Origin: Comamonadaceae bacterium
GTDB taxonomy: Bacteria > Pseudomonadota > Gammaproteobacteria > Burkholderiales > Burkholderiaceae_C
Assembly (NCBI GenBank): GCA_947442105.1
Contig: CANEVH010000027.1
Location: 1-50,058 of the forward strand
Reading direction: 5' to 3'
DNA length: 50,058 nt
Shown: piece after piece, positions 30,211-39,908 of the stretch
Position numbering within the stretch: the first letter of the stretch is position 1
Layout: every line of letters begins with the position of its first letter
Program-made: the position numbers and the translations under genes
Notes under the pieces: model-generated
Told to the model about the DNA's origin: nothing
Databases searched by the model: none
The model's input: the letters and a program-made list of their open reading frames with translations, nothing else

Positions 30211-31140
30211 ATGAAAACCACCCCCTCCACGTGGAGCCAGCCGCGCAAATGGACGCCCTACGTGTTTGTCAGCCCCTTCTTCATTTTGTTTGGCGCGTTT
30301 GGACTGTTCCCGCTGGTGTTTTCGATTTACCTGTCCTTTCACACCTGGGACCCCGCAGCCGGTCTGGCCGCTATGGAGTGGGTGGGCTTTGAGAACTACC
30401 TGTACGCGCTGCAGTCGGACGACTGGCTGCGCGCGTCTTTGTACAACACCTTTTGGCTGGCGCTGGTGTCAGGCCTGCCCCAGCACTTGGTGGCCATGCC
30501 CCTGGCCTATTTTTTGCACAGCGCCTTTGGCCGCTGGCGCAACGCGGTAGTGGGCACGTATTTCCTGCCGTTTATTACCTCGTCGGTGGCGATATCGCTG
30601 GTGTTCTCCACCCTTTTTTCCAAAGACTTCGGTGTGGTCAACGCCACTTTGGCCTCGCTCAAGGACGCGCCGCTCTTGGGCGCTTTGATGCCAGCGTCCA
30701 ATATCGACTGGGCGCAGCCGCAGTACACCAAGTGGATGATCTCCTTTGTGGTGTTTTGGCGCTACGTGGGCTGGAACGTGGTGCTGTATTTGTCGGCCAT
30801 CCAGACCATTCCTAAAGACGTGCTGGAAGCCGCCGTGATGGACGGCGCCACGAGCTGGCAAAAGTTTGTTCACGTGGTGCTGCCGCTGCTCAAGCCCATG
30901 GCCTTCTTTGCCGTCACGCTCACCATCATCGGCAACCTGCAATTGTTTGAAGAGCCCTTCATCCTCACCAGCGGCACCGGCGGCATTGACCAGGCAGGCA
31001 AAACCGCTGCCATGCACATGTACAGCGTGGCCTTTACCGATGGCGACTTTGGCACGGCGTCTGCCATTGCCTGGCTGCTGTTCATGCTGATTGCCGTTGC
31101 CACCTGGCTCAACAACCGCTTGCTCGGCCAGCGCGACTAA
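30211..31140 (+). CDS. ABC sugar transporter permease, MalF type
   Basis: A 309-residue inner-membrane permease with about six transmembrane helices, starting VFVSPFFILFGAFGLFPLVF. The cytoplasmic EAA loop that docks the ATPase is seen as EAAVMDGATSWQKFVHVVLP near residues 210-229. It follows the binding-protein gene by 66 bases and precedes the MalG-type gene by 26. Together they form the channel of a CUT1-type importer. Weak ACGGA ribosome site. Confidence 0.93.
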   Translation: MKTTPSTWSQPRKWTPYVFVSPFFILFGAFGLFPLVFSIYLSFHTWDPAAGLAAMEWVGFENYLYALQSDDWLRASLYNTFWLALVSGLPQHLVAMPLAYFLHSAFGRWRNAVVGTYFLPFITSSVAISLVFSTLFSKDFGVVNATLASLKDAPLLGALMPASNIDWAQPQYTKWMISFVVFWRYVGWNVVLYLSAIQTIPKDVLEAAVMDGATSWQKFVHVVLPLLKPMAFFAVTLTIIGNLQLFEEPFILTSGTGGIDQAGKTAAMHMYSVAFTDGDFGTASAIAWLLFMLIAVATWLNNRLLGQRD

Positions 31141-31166
31141 GCCCCCACCCCTCGTAGGCTCACACC

Positions 31167-32078
31167 ATGTCTATCAGCCCCCGCCTTGTTACCGCAAGCC
31201 CTGCCTCTGTGCCGCTGCCCAGTCACTCCCCCCTGCCAGCGCCCGCCAAAAAGCGTCCAGCGCCCTTGCTTTTGCTGGGCTACGCCGTGGTGTTGCTGGG
31301 CGGCTTGTTGATGCTCATGCCGTTTTATTTCATGTTTGTGTTTGCCACCCACACCAACAGCGAAATTTTGTCGGTGCCGCCGCCGCTGTGGTTCGGCTCT
31401 GCCTTCATGGACAACATTGCCGAGTTGCTCAGGGTGCTGCCCTACTTTTGGAACAACCTGGGCTGGAGCACCTATGTGGCCTTGGCGGTGACGGCGCTCA
31501 ATCTGTTCTTTTGCTCTTTGGCGGGCTATGCGTTCGCCTTGCTGGACTTTCGGGGCCGCGAGCGCTTGTTTGGCGCCATCATGGTCACCATGCTGCTGCC
31601 TGGCTTTGTGGGCATGGTGCCTACGGTGCTGACCATGAGCTGGCTGGGCTGGATGAACGAACACAGGGCGTTGATCGTGCCTGGCGCCTGCGGGGCATTG
31701 GGGATTTTCATGATGCGCCAGTACATCAGCGCCGCCGTGCCCAAAGAGCTGATTGAGGCCGCGCGCATGGACGGTTGCGGCGAGTTTGGCATCTTTGTGC
31801 GCATTGTTTGGCCGCTGATTACGCCAGCGCTGGGCACTCTGGGGCTGATTACGTTTATCAGCTCTTGGAACAGCTTTATGACGCCTTTGGTGATTTTGCG
31901 CGACATGGACCGCTACACCGTGCCGCTGGCCTTGCGCGCCTTGCAAGGCACGGGGCAAACCCAGTGGGGCGCTATTTGCGCAGGCGCAGCAGTGGCGGTG
32001 GTTCCGCTGCTCATCATCTTCGCCATGGCGTCGCGCCGCTTGATTGATGGGCTGACCGCAGGCGCCGTGAAGAGCTAA
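31167..32078 (+). CDS. ABC sugar transporter permease, MalG type
   Basis: A 303-residue permease. A hydrophilic Pro/Ser lead of about 30 residues comes before the first helix (LLLLGYAVVLLGGLLMLMPF, in part), then an extracytoplasmic part and five further helices. The EAA loop is IEAARMDGCGEFGIFVRIVW. The second channel half of the CUT1 importer, paired with the preceding gene. Confidence 0.93.
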   Translation: MSISPRLVTASPASVPLPSHSPLPAPAKKRPAPLLLLGYAVVLLGGLLMLMPFYFMFVFATHTNSEILSVPPPLWFGSAFMDNIAELLRVLPYFWNNLGWSTYVALAVTALNLFFCSLAGYAFALLDFRGRERLFGAIMVTMLLPGFVGMVPTVLTMSWLGWMNEHRALIVPGACGALGIFMMRQYISAAVPKELIEAARMDGCGEFGIFVRIVWPLITPALGTLGLITFISSWNSFMTPLVILRDMDRYTVPLALRALQGTGQTQWGAICAGAAVAVVPLLIIFAMASRRLIDGLTAGAVKS

Positions 32079-32136
32079 GCGCCCGAGACGTTTCCCCTGT
32101 TGATTTTCATCATCTATCCACTTTGAACACATACCC

Positions 32137-33558
32137 ATGACCCGCCTTATCAATGACACCGAGACCCACCACGGCGAACTGCCTAGCGCAAGCGCAATGG
32201 ACACCCTCTCCAAGAACTTCATATGGGGTGTCGCAACCAGTGCCTACCAAATAGAAGGCGGTGCCGACGCAGGAGGGCGTGGACCGTCGATTTGGGACAC
32301 CTTCTCGCATACCCCAGGCAAAACCCGCAACGGCGACCATGGCGATATTGCCTGTGACCATTACCACCGCTGGCCGCAAGACCTGGAACTGGTGCGCAGC
32401 CTCGAAGTCGACGCGTACCGCTTTTCCGTGGCTTGGCCGCGGGTGCAGCCCACGGGCGCGGGGGCTTGGAATGCGCAGGGCCTTGATTTTTATGACCGAC
32501 TGGTCGACCGCATGTTGGCGCGGGGCCTGCAGCCGCATGTGACGCTGTACCACTGGGATCTGCCCCAAGCGCTGCAAGCGTCGGGCGGCTGGGCCAACCG
32601 CGACACCGCGTTTCGCTTTGCCACCTATGCGGAGGCAGTGGCCCGCCGCCTCGGGGACCGAGTGGCCAGCATTGCCACCCATAACGAACCCTGGTGCACG
32701 GCGGTGCTGGGCCACCAGACCGGGCAGTTTGCCCCCGGCTTTCACGACGAGGCCATGGCGGTGCAGGTGTCCCACCACTTGTTGCTGTCGCACGGGCTGG
32801 CCCTGCAGGCCATGCGCGCGGCAGGCGTGCGGGCACCCCTGGGAATTGTGCTTAACCACTCGTCCGCCACACCGGCGAGCAAAGACCCGGCGGACCTGGC
32901 CTTGGCGAGCAAGTTGTACGCCGGCTTTGTGCGCTGGTACATGGACCCGCTGTTTTTGGGGCACTACCCACAAGACCCCGGTCTGACCATTTACCCCGAC
33001 GTGCACGCAGGCGACATGGAACTCATTGCCGCACCCATGGACTTTTTGGGCGTGAACTACTACACCCGCTTCTGGGCCAGCGCCAGCGCCACGCCAACGC
33101 CTGCGCCCATGCAGCTGGGCGCGACCGATATGGGCTGGGAGATTTATCCCGATGGCCTGTGCGAGCTGCTCACCGGGCTGAACGCCGAATACAGGCTGCC
33201 GCCCATTTACATCACCGAAAACGGCATGGCCGAAACCGACCGGCTAGAGGACGACGCGCGGGGGGGCCAGCGGGTGCATGACCCCCGCCGCGTTGACTTT
33301 GTGCGGCGCCACCTAGAAGCGCTGGCCCAGGCGCGCGATGCGGGTGTTGACATACGCGGCTACTTTTACTGGAGCCTGATGGACAACTACGAGTGGGACT
33401 CGGGCTATTCCAAACGCTTTGGCATGGTGCACGTGGACTACGAGACCCAGCGGCGCACGCCCAAGACTTCGGCCTACTGGTACCGCGAGCTGATCCGCAC
33501 CACCAGAGCACTGGCAACCCAAACACACCACAAGGAAGCGCAACTATGGCAGCTCTGA
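32137..33558 (+). CDS. GH1 beta-glucosidase (cytoplasmic)
   Basis: A 473-residue family 1 glycoside hydrolase. Seen: the N-terminal family signature NFIWGVATSAYQIEGGADAGGRGPSIWD (in parts), acid/base Glu184 in THNEPW, nucleophile Glu361 in YITENG, and the C-terminal WSLMDNYEWDSGYSKRFG. No signal peptide, so it acts inside the cell, probably splitting imported cellobiose or short beta-glucans to glucose. The ATG at 32137 and one at 32197 are both possible starts. Neither has a strong ribosome site, and the conserved fold begins at about residue 24. The end overlaps the ATPase gene by 13 bases. Confidence 0.95.
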   Translation: MTRLINDTETHHGELPSASAMDTLSKNFIWGVATSAYQIEGGADAGGRGPSIWDTFSHTPGKTRNGDHGDIACDHYHRWPQDLELVRSLEVDAYRFSVAWPRVQPTGAGAWNAQGLDFYDRLVDRMLARGLQPHVTLYHWDLPQALQASGGWANRDTAFRFATYAEAVARRLGDRVASIATHNEPWCTAVLGHQTGQFAPGFHDEAMAVQVSHHLLLSHGLALQAMRAAGVRAPLGIVLNHSSATPASKDPADLALASKLYAGFVRWYMDPLFLGHYPQDPGLTIYPDVHAGDMELIAAPMDFLGVNYYTRFWASASATPTPAPMQLGATDMGWEIYPDGLCELLTGLNAEYRLPPIYITENGMAETDRLEDDARGGQRVHDPRRVDFVRRHLEALAQARDAGVDIRGYFYWSLMDNYEWDSGYSKRFGMVHVDYETQRRTPKTSAYWYRELIRTTRALATQTHHKEAQLWQL

Positions 33559-34631
33559 CTATCCGCAATCTGCGCAAAACCTACGCCGGTGGCGTGGAAG
33601 TGTTGCGCGGCATTGACCTCTCGATTGCCGATGGCGAGTTTGCCGTCTTCGTCGGGCCTTCGGGCTGTGGCAAGTCCACTTTGCTGCGCATGATTGCGGG
33701 CCTAGAAGACATCAGCGCAGGCGAGTTAATGATTGACGGCGTGGTGGTCAACCACCTGCCGCCCTCGCAGCGCGGCATTTCCATGGTGTTCCAAAGCTAC
33801 GCGCTCTATCCCCACATGACGGTGGCAGAGAACATGGGCTTTGCGCTCAAGCTCGCAGGCATGCCCAAAGCGCAAGTGGCCAAGGCCGTGGGCGATGTGG
33901 CCGAAATTTTGCAAATCACCAAGCTGCTGGACCGCAAGCCCAAAGCATTGTCCGGCGGCCAGCGCCAGCGGGTGGCCATTGGCCGCGCCATTGTGCGCAG
34001 CCCCAAGGTGTTTTTGTTTGACGAACCCTTGTCCAACCTGGACGCTGGCCTGCGGGTGCAGATGCGCATTGAGCTGTCCAAGCTGCACAAAGAGCTGGGC
34101 ACCACCATGATTTATGTCACCCACGACCAGGTGGAGGCCATGACGCTGGGCGACAGCATCGCGGTTTTCAACCAAGGCCTGGTGGAACAGGTGGGCAGCC
34201 CGCTGGAACTGTACGAACACCCCCACAACCAGTTCGTGGCCGGCTTTTTGGGCGCACCGCGTATGAACTTTATGCCCTGCGAGCCGGTGGGTACCGGACC
34301 ATCGAGCGCAGTGCGCACTGGCGAAAGCGTTTGGACCGCACCCTGTGTGGTGTCGCAGCCCTGTGTGGTGGGCGTGCGCCCCGAAGACCTGTCGATTGGC
34401 GCAGGGGACCAGGGATTGAAAGCCGAAGTCGAGTTGGTGGAGCATTTGGGTGACACCGTGCTGGTGCACACCAAGCTGCTGGGCACCGACACCGCCGTTT
34501 CCTTGCGCACCAGCCCGGTGGCGCCCCGCTGCGAACGCGGCGCTGTGGTGCACCTCGTGCCAGACCCCAAAAAGACCCACTTTTTTTCGAATACCGGTGC
34601 GCGTTTGGATCTCCAAACACTGCCCGCCTAG
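33546..34631 (+). CDS. ABC sugar transporter ATP-binding protein (MalK/UgpC type)
   Basis: A 361-residue ATPase energising the importer. Walker A GPSGCGKS (37-44), Q-loop FQSYALYPH, signature LSGGQRQR (135-142), Walker B FLFDEPLSNLD and H-loop His193 are present. A C-terminal OB-fold/TOBE regulatory domain contains VVGVRPEDL. I start at the ATG at 33546, inside the GH1 end, with AAGGAAG upstream. The frame is open 51 codons earlier but that part is GH1 antiphase sequence. The GH1 gene lying between permeases and ATPase suggests one transcript. Confidence 0.95.
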   Translation: MAALTIRNLRKTYAGGVEVLRGIDLSIADGEFAVFVGPSGCGKSTLLRMIAGLEDISAGELMIDGVVVNHLPPSQRGISMVFQSYALYPHMTVAENMGFALKLAGMPKAQVAKAVGDVAEILQITKLLDRKPKALSGGQRQRVAIGRAIVRSPKVFLFDEPLSNLDAGLRVQMRIELSKLHKELGTTMIYVTHDQVEAMTLGDSIAVFNQGLVEQVGSPLELYEHPHNQFVAGFLGAPRMNFMPCEPVGTGPSSAVRTGESVWTAPCVVSQPCVVGVRPEDLSIGAGDQGLKAEVELVEHLGDTVLVHTKLLGTDTAVSLRTSPVAPRCERGAVVHLVPDPKKTHFFSNTGARLDLQTLPA

Positions 34632-34660
34632 TTACCACCCCCACCACCAAAGGAGATGAC

Positions 34661-35959
34661 ATGATGAAACGACACACCAAGCTCGCCGTTCTGGCCGGCT
34701 GCCTGCAACTCGGAGCCGCAGGGGCGGCCGAAGTTGACTTTAGCGGCTACGCCCGCCTGGGCACGGGCACCAACTCGCAAGGCGGCCAGCAGGTCTGCTT
34801 CAAGCTGCCCGGCGCCGACAAGGCCTGGCGCTTGGGCAACGAATGCAGCTATTTGATTCAACCCACTCTGAAGGTGAGAGCGGGCGAATACGAAGGTGCG
34901 CAATGGGGCGTACAAGTAACGCCACGCGCCTTCCATGAATACCGTGACGACAAAAATAACGACGCCAACGATGGCAACAAGTCCGAGCTCAACGCGAGCT
35001 TTGTCGAGATGTTCGCCTACGCCGCACCCGTGGCTGAACTCGGCGGCGGCAAGGTCTGGGCCGGTCGGCGCTTTTACAACGGCCTGAACCTCAACCTCAC
35101 CGACCAAGACGTCGAAACCAACGACGGCGACGGCGCGGGCATTGAGGACATTCCCCTGGGTGCGTACGGCAAGGTGAGCTTTGCCTTCATTAGCAACCCA
35201 CGCACGGCGGTCAACACCAACCGCGTGGCCCTGCCCCTGCGCGTCACCAACATTCCCACTTTTGAGAACGGTGAGATGTCGGTTTACTTGACGCACTACA
35301 AAACCTCGGCCTCTAACGCGATTACGACCGGCCCAACGCGGTCTGAAACCGCCCGCAAAAACGAGGCGGACGGCAGCTCCCTGGGCCTGTACCAAAACTT
35401 CAAGGGCTTGGTGTTGGGCGGCGACACGCTGCTAGGCGTGCGCAAAGACCGCTCGGTCGCGGCCTACGAAGGCAGCCCGCCCGACTTTGAAACCGCGCCG
35501 CTGAACTACGAAAACGTGCGCGCATTCGTGCAGCAAACCGTGCCCGTGAGCAGCTGGAACACCACGTTTGAGGGCTTGGCCCAGTGGCGCGAGCAGACCG
35601 ACATCAACGCCGCGGCCAACGCCAAGTCCACCTGGGTGGGCATGGGGTTGCGCAGCGACACGCGCATCAAAGGACCGCTGCGCCTCTTGCTAGAAGTGAG
35701 CAACGACCGCGTTACCCCTGAGGGCGGCGACGTGCGCGATATGACCAAGTTCACCATCGCCGGTGCCATCTCTGCTGGCGCAGACGCGGGCTCACGGCCC
35801 ACCGTACGCGTGTTCTACACCCGTGCCAGCTGGAACGAAGCCGCCCGCCAGGCCTTTTTGTCGGCGCAGTACTACGGCCCCGATATGCGCGTAGGCCAGG
35901 TGTTTGGTGACAGCTTGTCTGGCTCGTCCATGGGCGTTCAGTTAGAGGCCAACTGGTAA
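34661..35959 (+). CDS. LamB-like maltoporin-family outer membrane porin
   Basis: A 432-residue predicted 18-strand sugar porin. A short signal peptide ends AGAA near residue 23. The mature start EVDFSGYARLGTG matches the LamB family opening, followed by GNECSYLIQPTLKV and WAGRRFYNGLNLNLTDQ. The chain ends in an aromatic (QLEANW), as beta-barrel proteins do for BAM recognition. AAGGAG precedes two adjacent ATGs. In this setting it probably admits glucan oligosaccharides to the periplasm. Specificity cannot be read directly. Confidence 0.88.
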   Translation: MMKRHTKLAVLAGCLQLGAAGAAEVDFSGYARLGTGTNSQGGQQVCFKLPGADKAWRLGNECSYLIQPTLKVRAGEYEGAQWGVQVTPRAFHEYRDDKNNDANDGNKSELNASFVEMFAYAAPVAELGGGKVWAGRRFYNGLNLNLTDQDVETNDGDGAGIEDIPLGAYGKVSFAFISNPRTAVNTNRVALPLRVTNIPTFENGEMSVYLTHYKTSASNAITTGPTRSETARKNEADGSSLGLYQNFKGLVLGGDTLLGVRKDRSVAAYEGSPPDFETAPLNYENVRAFVQQTVPVSSWNTTFEGLAQWREQTDINAAANAKSTWVGMGLRSDTRIKGPLRLLLEVSNDRVTPEGGDVRDMTKFTIAGAISAGADAGSRPTVRVFYTRASWNEAARQAFLSAQYYGPDMRVGQVFGDSLSGSSMGVQLEANW

Positions 35960-36101
35960 GCACGGGCGCCAAACAAGCGCTCGGCATACCGACTCTTTGC
36001 CATTAAAGGCATTGCTAACTCTTTCACACACGGGGCAGGCAGCGGCACGACCGCGAGCCCAGCCTATCAACTACGCAAAAAATATTGTTCTGGAGGCATT
36101 T

Positions 36102-37844
36102 ATGTTGAATCACATTTTTTATGGCTTGCGCATTGCAGCAACGCTGGGCGCCACGGCCGCCGCTTTGGTTGCCTGCGGCGGCGGTGAGGACTTGGCTCTC
36201 AATCCAAGCGGCGAGAAACAGCAGAGCGGCTGCACCGCATCAAGCGACTGCGCTGTAAGCGTAAATACCGCAACCGCCTTCCAATACGGAACCGGTGCAA
36301 CTGGGGGCGCAATCGCCACCAACGCCAACGACTACACCGTCACCGGCACCCGCACTGACACGACCGAAGCCTGGGGCGCAGTTGTGGGGCAACTCAAGCT
36401 CGCCGCAGCACAAGACGTGTCAAACTACAAAAGTCTGAAGATGTCGCTGGCTTCAAGCAGCAATTCCGAGGTGACTTTGATGCTGGTGTCCAGTGGCGCC
36501 ACAAAGGACTGCTTCCCCAGCTATAAAGCCACCGGTCTGAGCGCCACGGCCAAGAGCGTGACCATTGCGCTGGGCGACTTCAAGCTTGCCAACAACCCCG
36601 ATCCAGACAAGTGCGCGCCTGGCAAAACCACCGACCCGGACACGGCGGTCGCGGTCAAAAGCTTGACCGAAATTCAGGTTCGTGAGATCAAAGGCACAGC
36701 CGGTAAGAACGCGGTCAACGTGGTGATTGGCAAGCCGCTGTTGTGGTCGATGGAAGAACCCGTAACCGCACCACCAGCTTGCAGCTCCACCAGCGGTGGC
36801 AATGTGCCCGTTTGCACCACTGGAGCCTTTCAATACGGTACTGGAGCAGCCGCCGCTGCGGTGGCTACCAACACCAACGACTACACCATCACCGGCACCC
36901 GCACTGACGCCACCGAAGACTACGGAGCGGTTGTCGGTCAGCTCAACCTCTATGCGGCGCAAGATGCGTCGAGCTACAAGAGCCTGAAGCTGTCGCTGGC
37001 TTCAAGCAGTAACGCCGAGGTCACGCTGATGCTAATGTCGTCTGACGCAACAAAGGAGTGCTACCCCACCTACAAGGCCACCGGACTGAGCGCCACGGCG
37101 AAGAACTTCACCATCTTGCTGAGTGACTTCAAACTGTCCAACAACCCGGACCAAGCCAAATGTGCCCCTGGCAAGACCACCGACCCAGATACCGCAGTCG
37201 CACTCACCAAAGTGACCGGTCTTCAGGCGCGCGAGATCAAAGGTGCAGCCGGTAAAAACGCGGTCAACGTGGTGATTGGCAAGCCACTGCTGTGGTCCAT
37301 GGACCTGCCGGTAGTGGTGACGCCGACGCCGACAACGACAGCAGTAACCATCGGGGACACTGTTGGAAACTATGCGTTTGAGGGAATCGCTGACGGAGCT
37401 ACCACTTTTGCAAAATCCGGCAACGCTTGGACGCTGTCTTCAACCCGCGCGGCTAATGCAAATCCGTGGAGCACCGCAGTAGGTGTGATGACTGTCACCG
37501 TCCAGCCGACAGGTGAAAAAGCGAAAACCAGCCTGGGCTTTACGCTGACCTCAGGGGGCAACACTGAGCTTCTTATCCGTCTAAAAGCAAGCAACTATGT
37601 GAACGAGGCCTGCACACCTACTTTCAAGGCCACCGGGTTAAGCACGACGGCCAAAGCGTTCACCGTGGCTTTGTCGGACTTCAAATCGTCGAACGACATC
37701 ACTGCGAGCTGTACCACGCAGACTGCTACTGCATTGGACTTGACGAACTTCGACAAGATCGAAATCACTGACCGCAAGGAGAGCACCGGCACCACCACCA
37801 TCAGTGTCACGCTCACCAATCTGAACTGGGTGCTCGCACCCTGA
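36102..37844 (+). CDS. lipoprotein with three tandem Cys-paired beta-rich domains (possible glucan-binding)
   Basis: A 580-residue exported protein. The signal peptide ends LVAC (lipid Cys25, followed by GGG, so outer-membrane sorting is likely). Three tandem domains of about 160 residues follow: 57-221, 240-404 and 421-580. The first two are about three-quarters identical by eye and the third is more distant. Each has a cysteine pair about 34 apart (137/171, 320/354, 504/537) with a CxP-[ST]-[YF]-KATGLS motif and a DFK strand. Short linkers carry extra cysteines (44/50, 227/238). GGAGG precedes the ATG at 36102. I recognise no named family. The pattern (NYKSLKMSLAS, alternating beta residues) and the cellulase neighbours suggest a jelly-roll carbohydrate-binding module, which is inference. 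Confidence 0.8.
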   Translation: MLNHIFYGLRIAATLGATAAALVACGGGEDLALNPSGEKQQSGCTASSDCAVSVNTATAFQYGTGATGGAIATNANDYTVTGTRTDTTEAWGAVVGQLKLAAAQDVSNYKSLKMSLASSSNSEVTLMLVSSGATKDCFPSYKATGLSATAKSVTIALGDFKLANNPDPDKCAPGKTTDPDTAVAVKSLTEIQVREIKGTAGKNAVNVVIGKPLLWSMEEPVTAPPACSSTSGGNVPVCTTGAFQYGTGAAAAAVATNTNDYTITGTRTDATEDYGAVVGQLNLYAAQDASSYKSLKLSLASSSNAEVTLMLMSSDATKECYPTYKATGLSATAKNFTILLSDFKLSNNPDQAKCAPGKTTDPDTAVALTKVTGLQAREIKGAAGKNAVNVVIGKPLLWSMDLPVVVTPTPTTTAVTIGDTVGNYAFEGIADGATTFAKSGNAWTLSSTRAANANPWSTAVGVMTVTVQPTGEKAKTSLGFTLTSGGNTELLIRLKASNYVNEACTPTFKATGLSTTAKAFTVALSDFKSSNDITASCTTQTATALDLTNFDKIEITDRKESTGTTTISVTLTNLNWVLAP

Positions 37845-37897
37845 TCAGCAGCAGCCCTGCCAAGCCGCGTCACCCTTCAATAAGCAACTTGCACACC

Positions 37898-39085
37898 ATG
37901 ACGGACACGAAGACACCACGCGCGCCATTCCACGGCCTTATGGCGGTGGTCTGCACGCTGCTGATGGCGTGCGGCGGGGCGGGCAGCGCGCAGCCAGCGC
38001 CGCCCACAGTGCCGCCGAACACGCCAACCTCGCTGGCCGACTACCCGCTGATGGACACGCTGGCCACCGCGCCCGTGGCGTCTGACGCGGCGCGGGCTGC
38101 GGCGCAGGCCATTGGGCGGGGCGTGAACTTTGGCAATATGTTTGATGCGCCTACCGAGGGTGCGTGGGGTCTGACGGTAGAAGACCGCTTTATTGCGCTG
38201 GTGGGCAATAGCAACCCGGCCATTCAAAGCGTGCGCCTGCCGGTGCGCTGGAGCAACCACGCCAGCGCCGACGCCCAAGCGACGATTGACCCCGCGTTCA
38301 TGGAGCGTGTGGCTGGCGTGGTGGACAAGTTGCTTGCGCGCGGCGTGGTAGTGGTGCTCAATATGCACCACTACCGCCAGTTGGACGGCGACACGCTGGA
38401 CTATGGCGAGGCTGCGGTGCCCGACAGCGCCAACCACGCGCTGGTGCGCATGCGCTTTTTGGCGATGTGGGCGCAGATTGCCAAGCGCTTTGCCAAACAC
38501 GACGCCCGGCTGTTGCTAGAGCCTTACAACGAGCCTCACGGGCTGCTTAACCGGCAGGGCGACGGCAGCCAGCCTTGGAACGACCTGGTGTCGCGCGCAG
38601 TGCGGGTGATCCGCCAGACCAACCCCACGCGGGTACTGGTGATTGGCCCCACGCACTGGAACTCGGCCTACGACCTGGCGCAGTTGGCATTGCCCCACGA
38701 CCCCAACTTGGTGCTCACGGTGCATTCCTACGAGCCTTTTTCCTTCACCCACCAAGGCGCGGAGTGGGTCAGCCCCAAGCTGCCCACGGGCGTGACCTGC
38801 TGCAACGCCGCGCAAACCCAGACCATCACCCAGCTACTGGACACCGCGCAAACCCAGGCAAAAGCCAAGGGCTATCCGGTGTTTGTGGGCGAGTTTGGGG
38901 CGTATTCGCAAGCGCCCCTGGCATCGCGCGTCAACTACCTCAGCACCATGCGCCAGCAGATGGCGCAGCGCGGCATGCCTTGGACCTACTGGGAGCTGGC
39001 AGCGGGCTTTGGCGCGTACGACCCGGTGCAAAACCAGTTTCGCCCCGAAATCACGCAGACCCTGTACGGGACCGCCAGTCCTTGA
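37898..39085 (+). CDS. GH5 endoglucanase lipoprotein
   Basis: A 395-residue family 5 glycoside hydrolase on a lipid anchor: signal sequence LLMACGG with Cys25, a Pro-rich spacer, then the TIM barrel. Seen: GRGVNFGNMFDAP, SVRLPVRWSNH (Arg113), NMHHYRQ, acid/base Glu212 in EPYNEPHG, the HSYEPF His/Tyr pair at 277-278, nucleophile Glu332 in VFVGEFGAYS, and PWTYWELAAGFG with aromatic Trp365. It probably cuts beta-1,4-glucan internally at the cell surface or in the periplasm. The frame is open three codons upstream at a TTG. I use the ATG at 37898. Subfamily and exact substrate are not certain. Confidence 0.93.
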   Translation: MTDTKTPRAPFHGLMAVVCTLLMACGGAGSAQPAPPTVPPNTPTSLADYPLMDTLATAPVASDAARAAAQAIGRGVNFGNMFDAPTEGAWGLTVEDRFIALVGNSNPAIQSVRLPVRWSNHASADAQATIDPAFMERVAGVVDKLLARGVVVVLNMHHYRQLDGDTLDYGEAAVPDSANHALVRMRFLAMWAQIAKRFAKHDARLLLEPYNEPHGLLNRQGDGSQPWNDLVSRAVRVIRQTNPTRVLVIGPTHWNSAYDLAQLALPHDPNLVLTVHSYEPFSFTHQGAEWVSPKLPTGVTCCNAAQTQTITQLLDTAQTQAKAKGYPVFVGEFGAYSQAPLASRVNYLSTMRQQMAQRGMPWTYWELAAGFGAYDPVQNQFRPEITQTLYGTASP

Positions 39086-39150
39086 CCCCCAAAAACCCAA
39101 ACCCTTTTCTTTTTTTCTTGCACCCTTTATTGCAACAACGGAGACCCACC

Positions 39151-39855
39151 ATGACAACACAAACCACCTTTCCATCAATCCCACGCCAAACGGGGCTGCT
39201 CATCACCGGTCTGGCCCTGGCCGCGCTGGCGGGCTGCGCCGCTAAATCGGTCAAGCCCGCTGAGGCGACTGCGCCAGCAGCGGCCTCAGCGCCAGCAGCC
39301 ACACCCGCCACAGCAGAGTTGACCTGGGCCACCTTTGGCCCGGCCACCGCAACCACGGCGCAAGGCGGCTATATCAACACCTTTAGCTACTCCGAAAAGC
39401 CCGGCGACGTGGCCATGGACGCGCTGGCAATCAACGGCGACATGGTGCAGGTGCGTGGCAACTTTGTGGCCAAAAGCGGCAGCGCCTGGGCCGGCTTGGG
39501 CGTAAGCATCGAAGCGGGCAATAACCAGCCCATGGACGCCTCGGGCTACAAAAGCCTGCGCATTCGCCTGGCCGCACCCAACGGCGGCAAACTGCGCCTG
39601 CGCCTGAACGGCACCGACATCAAGGTGCGCGACAGCGGCTGCTTCCCTAGCTTTACCCAAGTGGTGACGGCCAAGGACACGGTGTATGAAATCCCGTTCT
39701 CGCGCTTTGCCCCCGAGGCCTACTGCGGCGCCAACGGCGCCACGGTTGCCAAAACCCTGCCACGCTTTGCCACGGTTGAAGTGGCCGATACCAGCGACCC
39801 TGTAAAGGCCCGCGCCTCCAACTTCAGCATCGGCGCGATTAGCCTGCTGCCCTGA
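39151..39855 (+). CDS. lipoprotein with one Cys-paired beta-rich domain
   Basis: A 234-residue lipoprotein: lipobox LAALAGC (Cys29), an Ala/Pro/Thr linker to about residue 55, then one beta-rich domain. It carries TWATFG, INTFSYSEKPGD, YKSLRIRLA, DSGCFPSF (Cys164) and APEAYCGAN (Cys192), and ends FSIGAISLLP. The layout (YKSL strand, then a CFPS cysteine, then a second cysteine about 28 on) repeats that of the three-domain lipoprotein, and the whole domain is clearly homologous to the protein at 40.05 kb. GGAG site before the ATG. Function unknown; glucan binding is inferred from neighbours. Confidence 0.8.
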   Translation: MTTQTTFPSIPRQTGLLITGLALAALAGCAAKSVKPAEATAPAAASAPAATPATAELTWATFGPATATTAQGGYINTFSYSEKPGDVAMDALAINGDMVQVRGNFVAKSGSAWAGLGVSIEAGNNQPMDASGYKSLRIRLAAPNGGKLRLRLNGTDIKVRDSGCFPSFTQVVTAKDTVYEIPFSRFAPEAYCGANGATVAKTLPRFATVEVADTSDPVKARASNFSIGAISLLP

Positions 39856-39908
39856 TTGGCCCGGCACTCACGATTCTGGCGCGTTTACCGTGCAAGAACT
39901 TTTGTGAT

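Noticed and set aside
29233..30342. A 369-codon minus-strand frame across the sugar-binding protein gene
   Set aside because: Shadow of a clear ABC binding protein with signal peptide and AAGGAG site.
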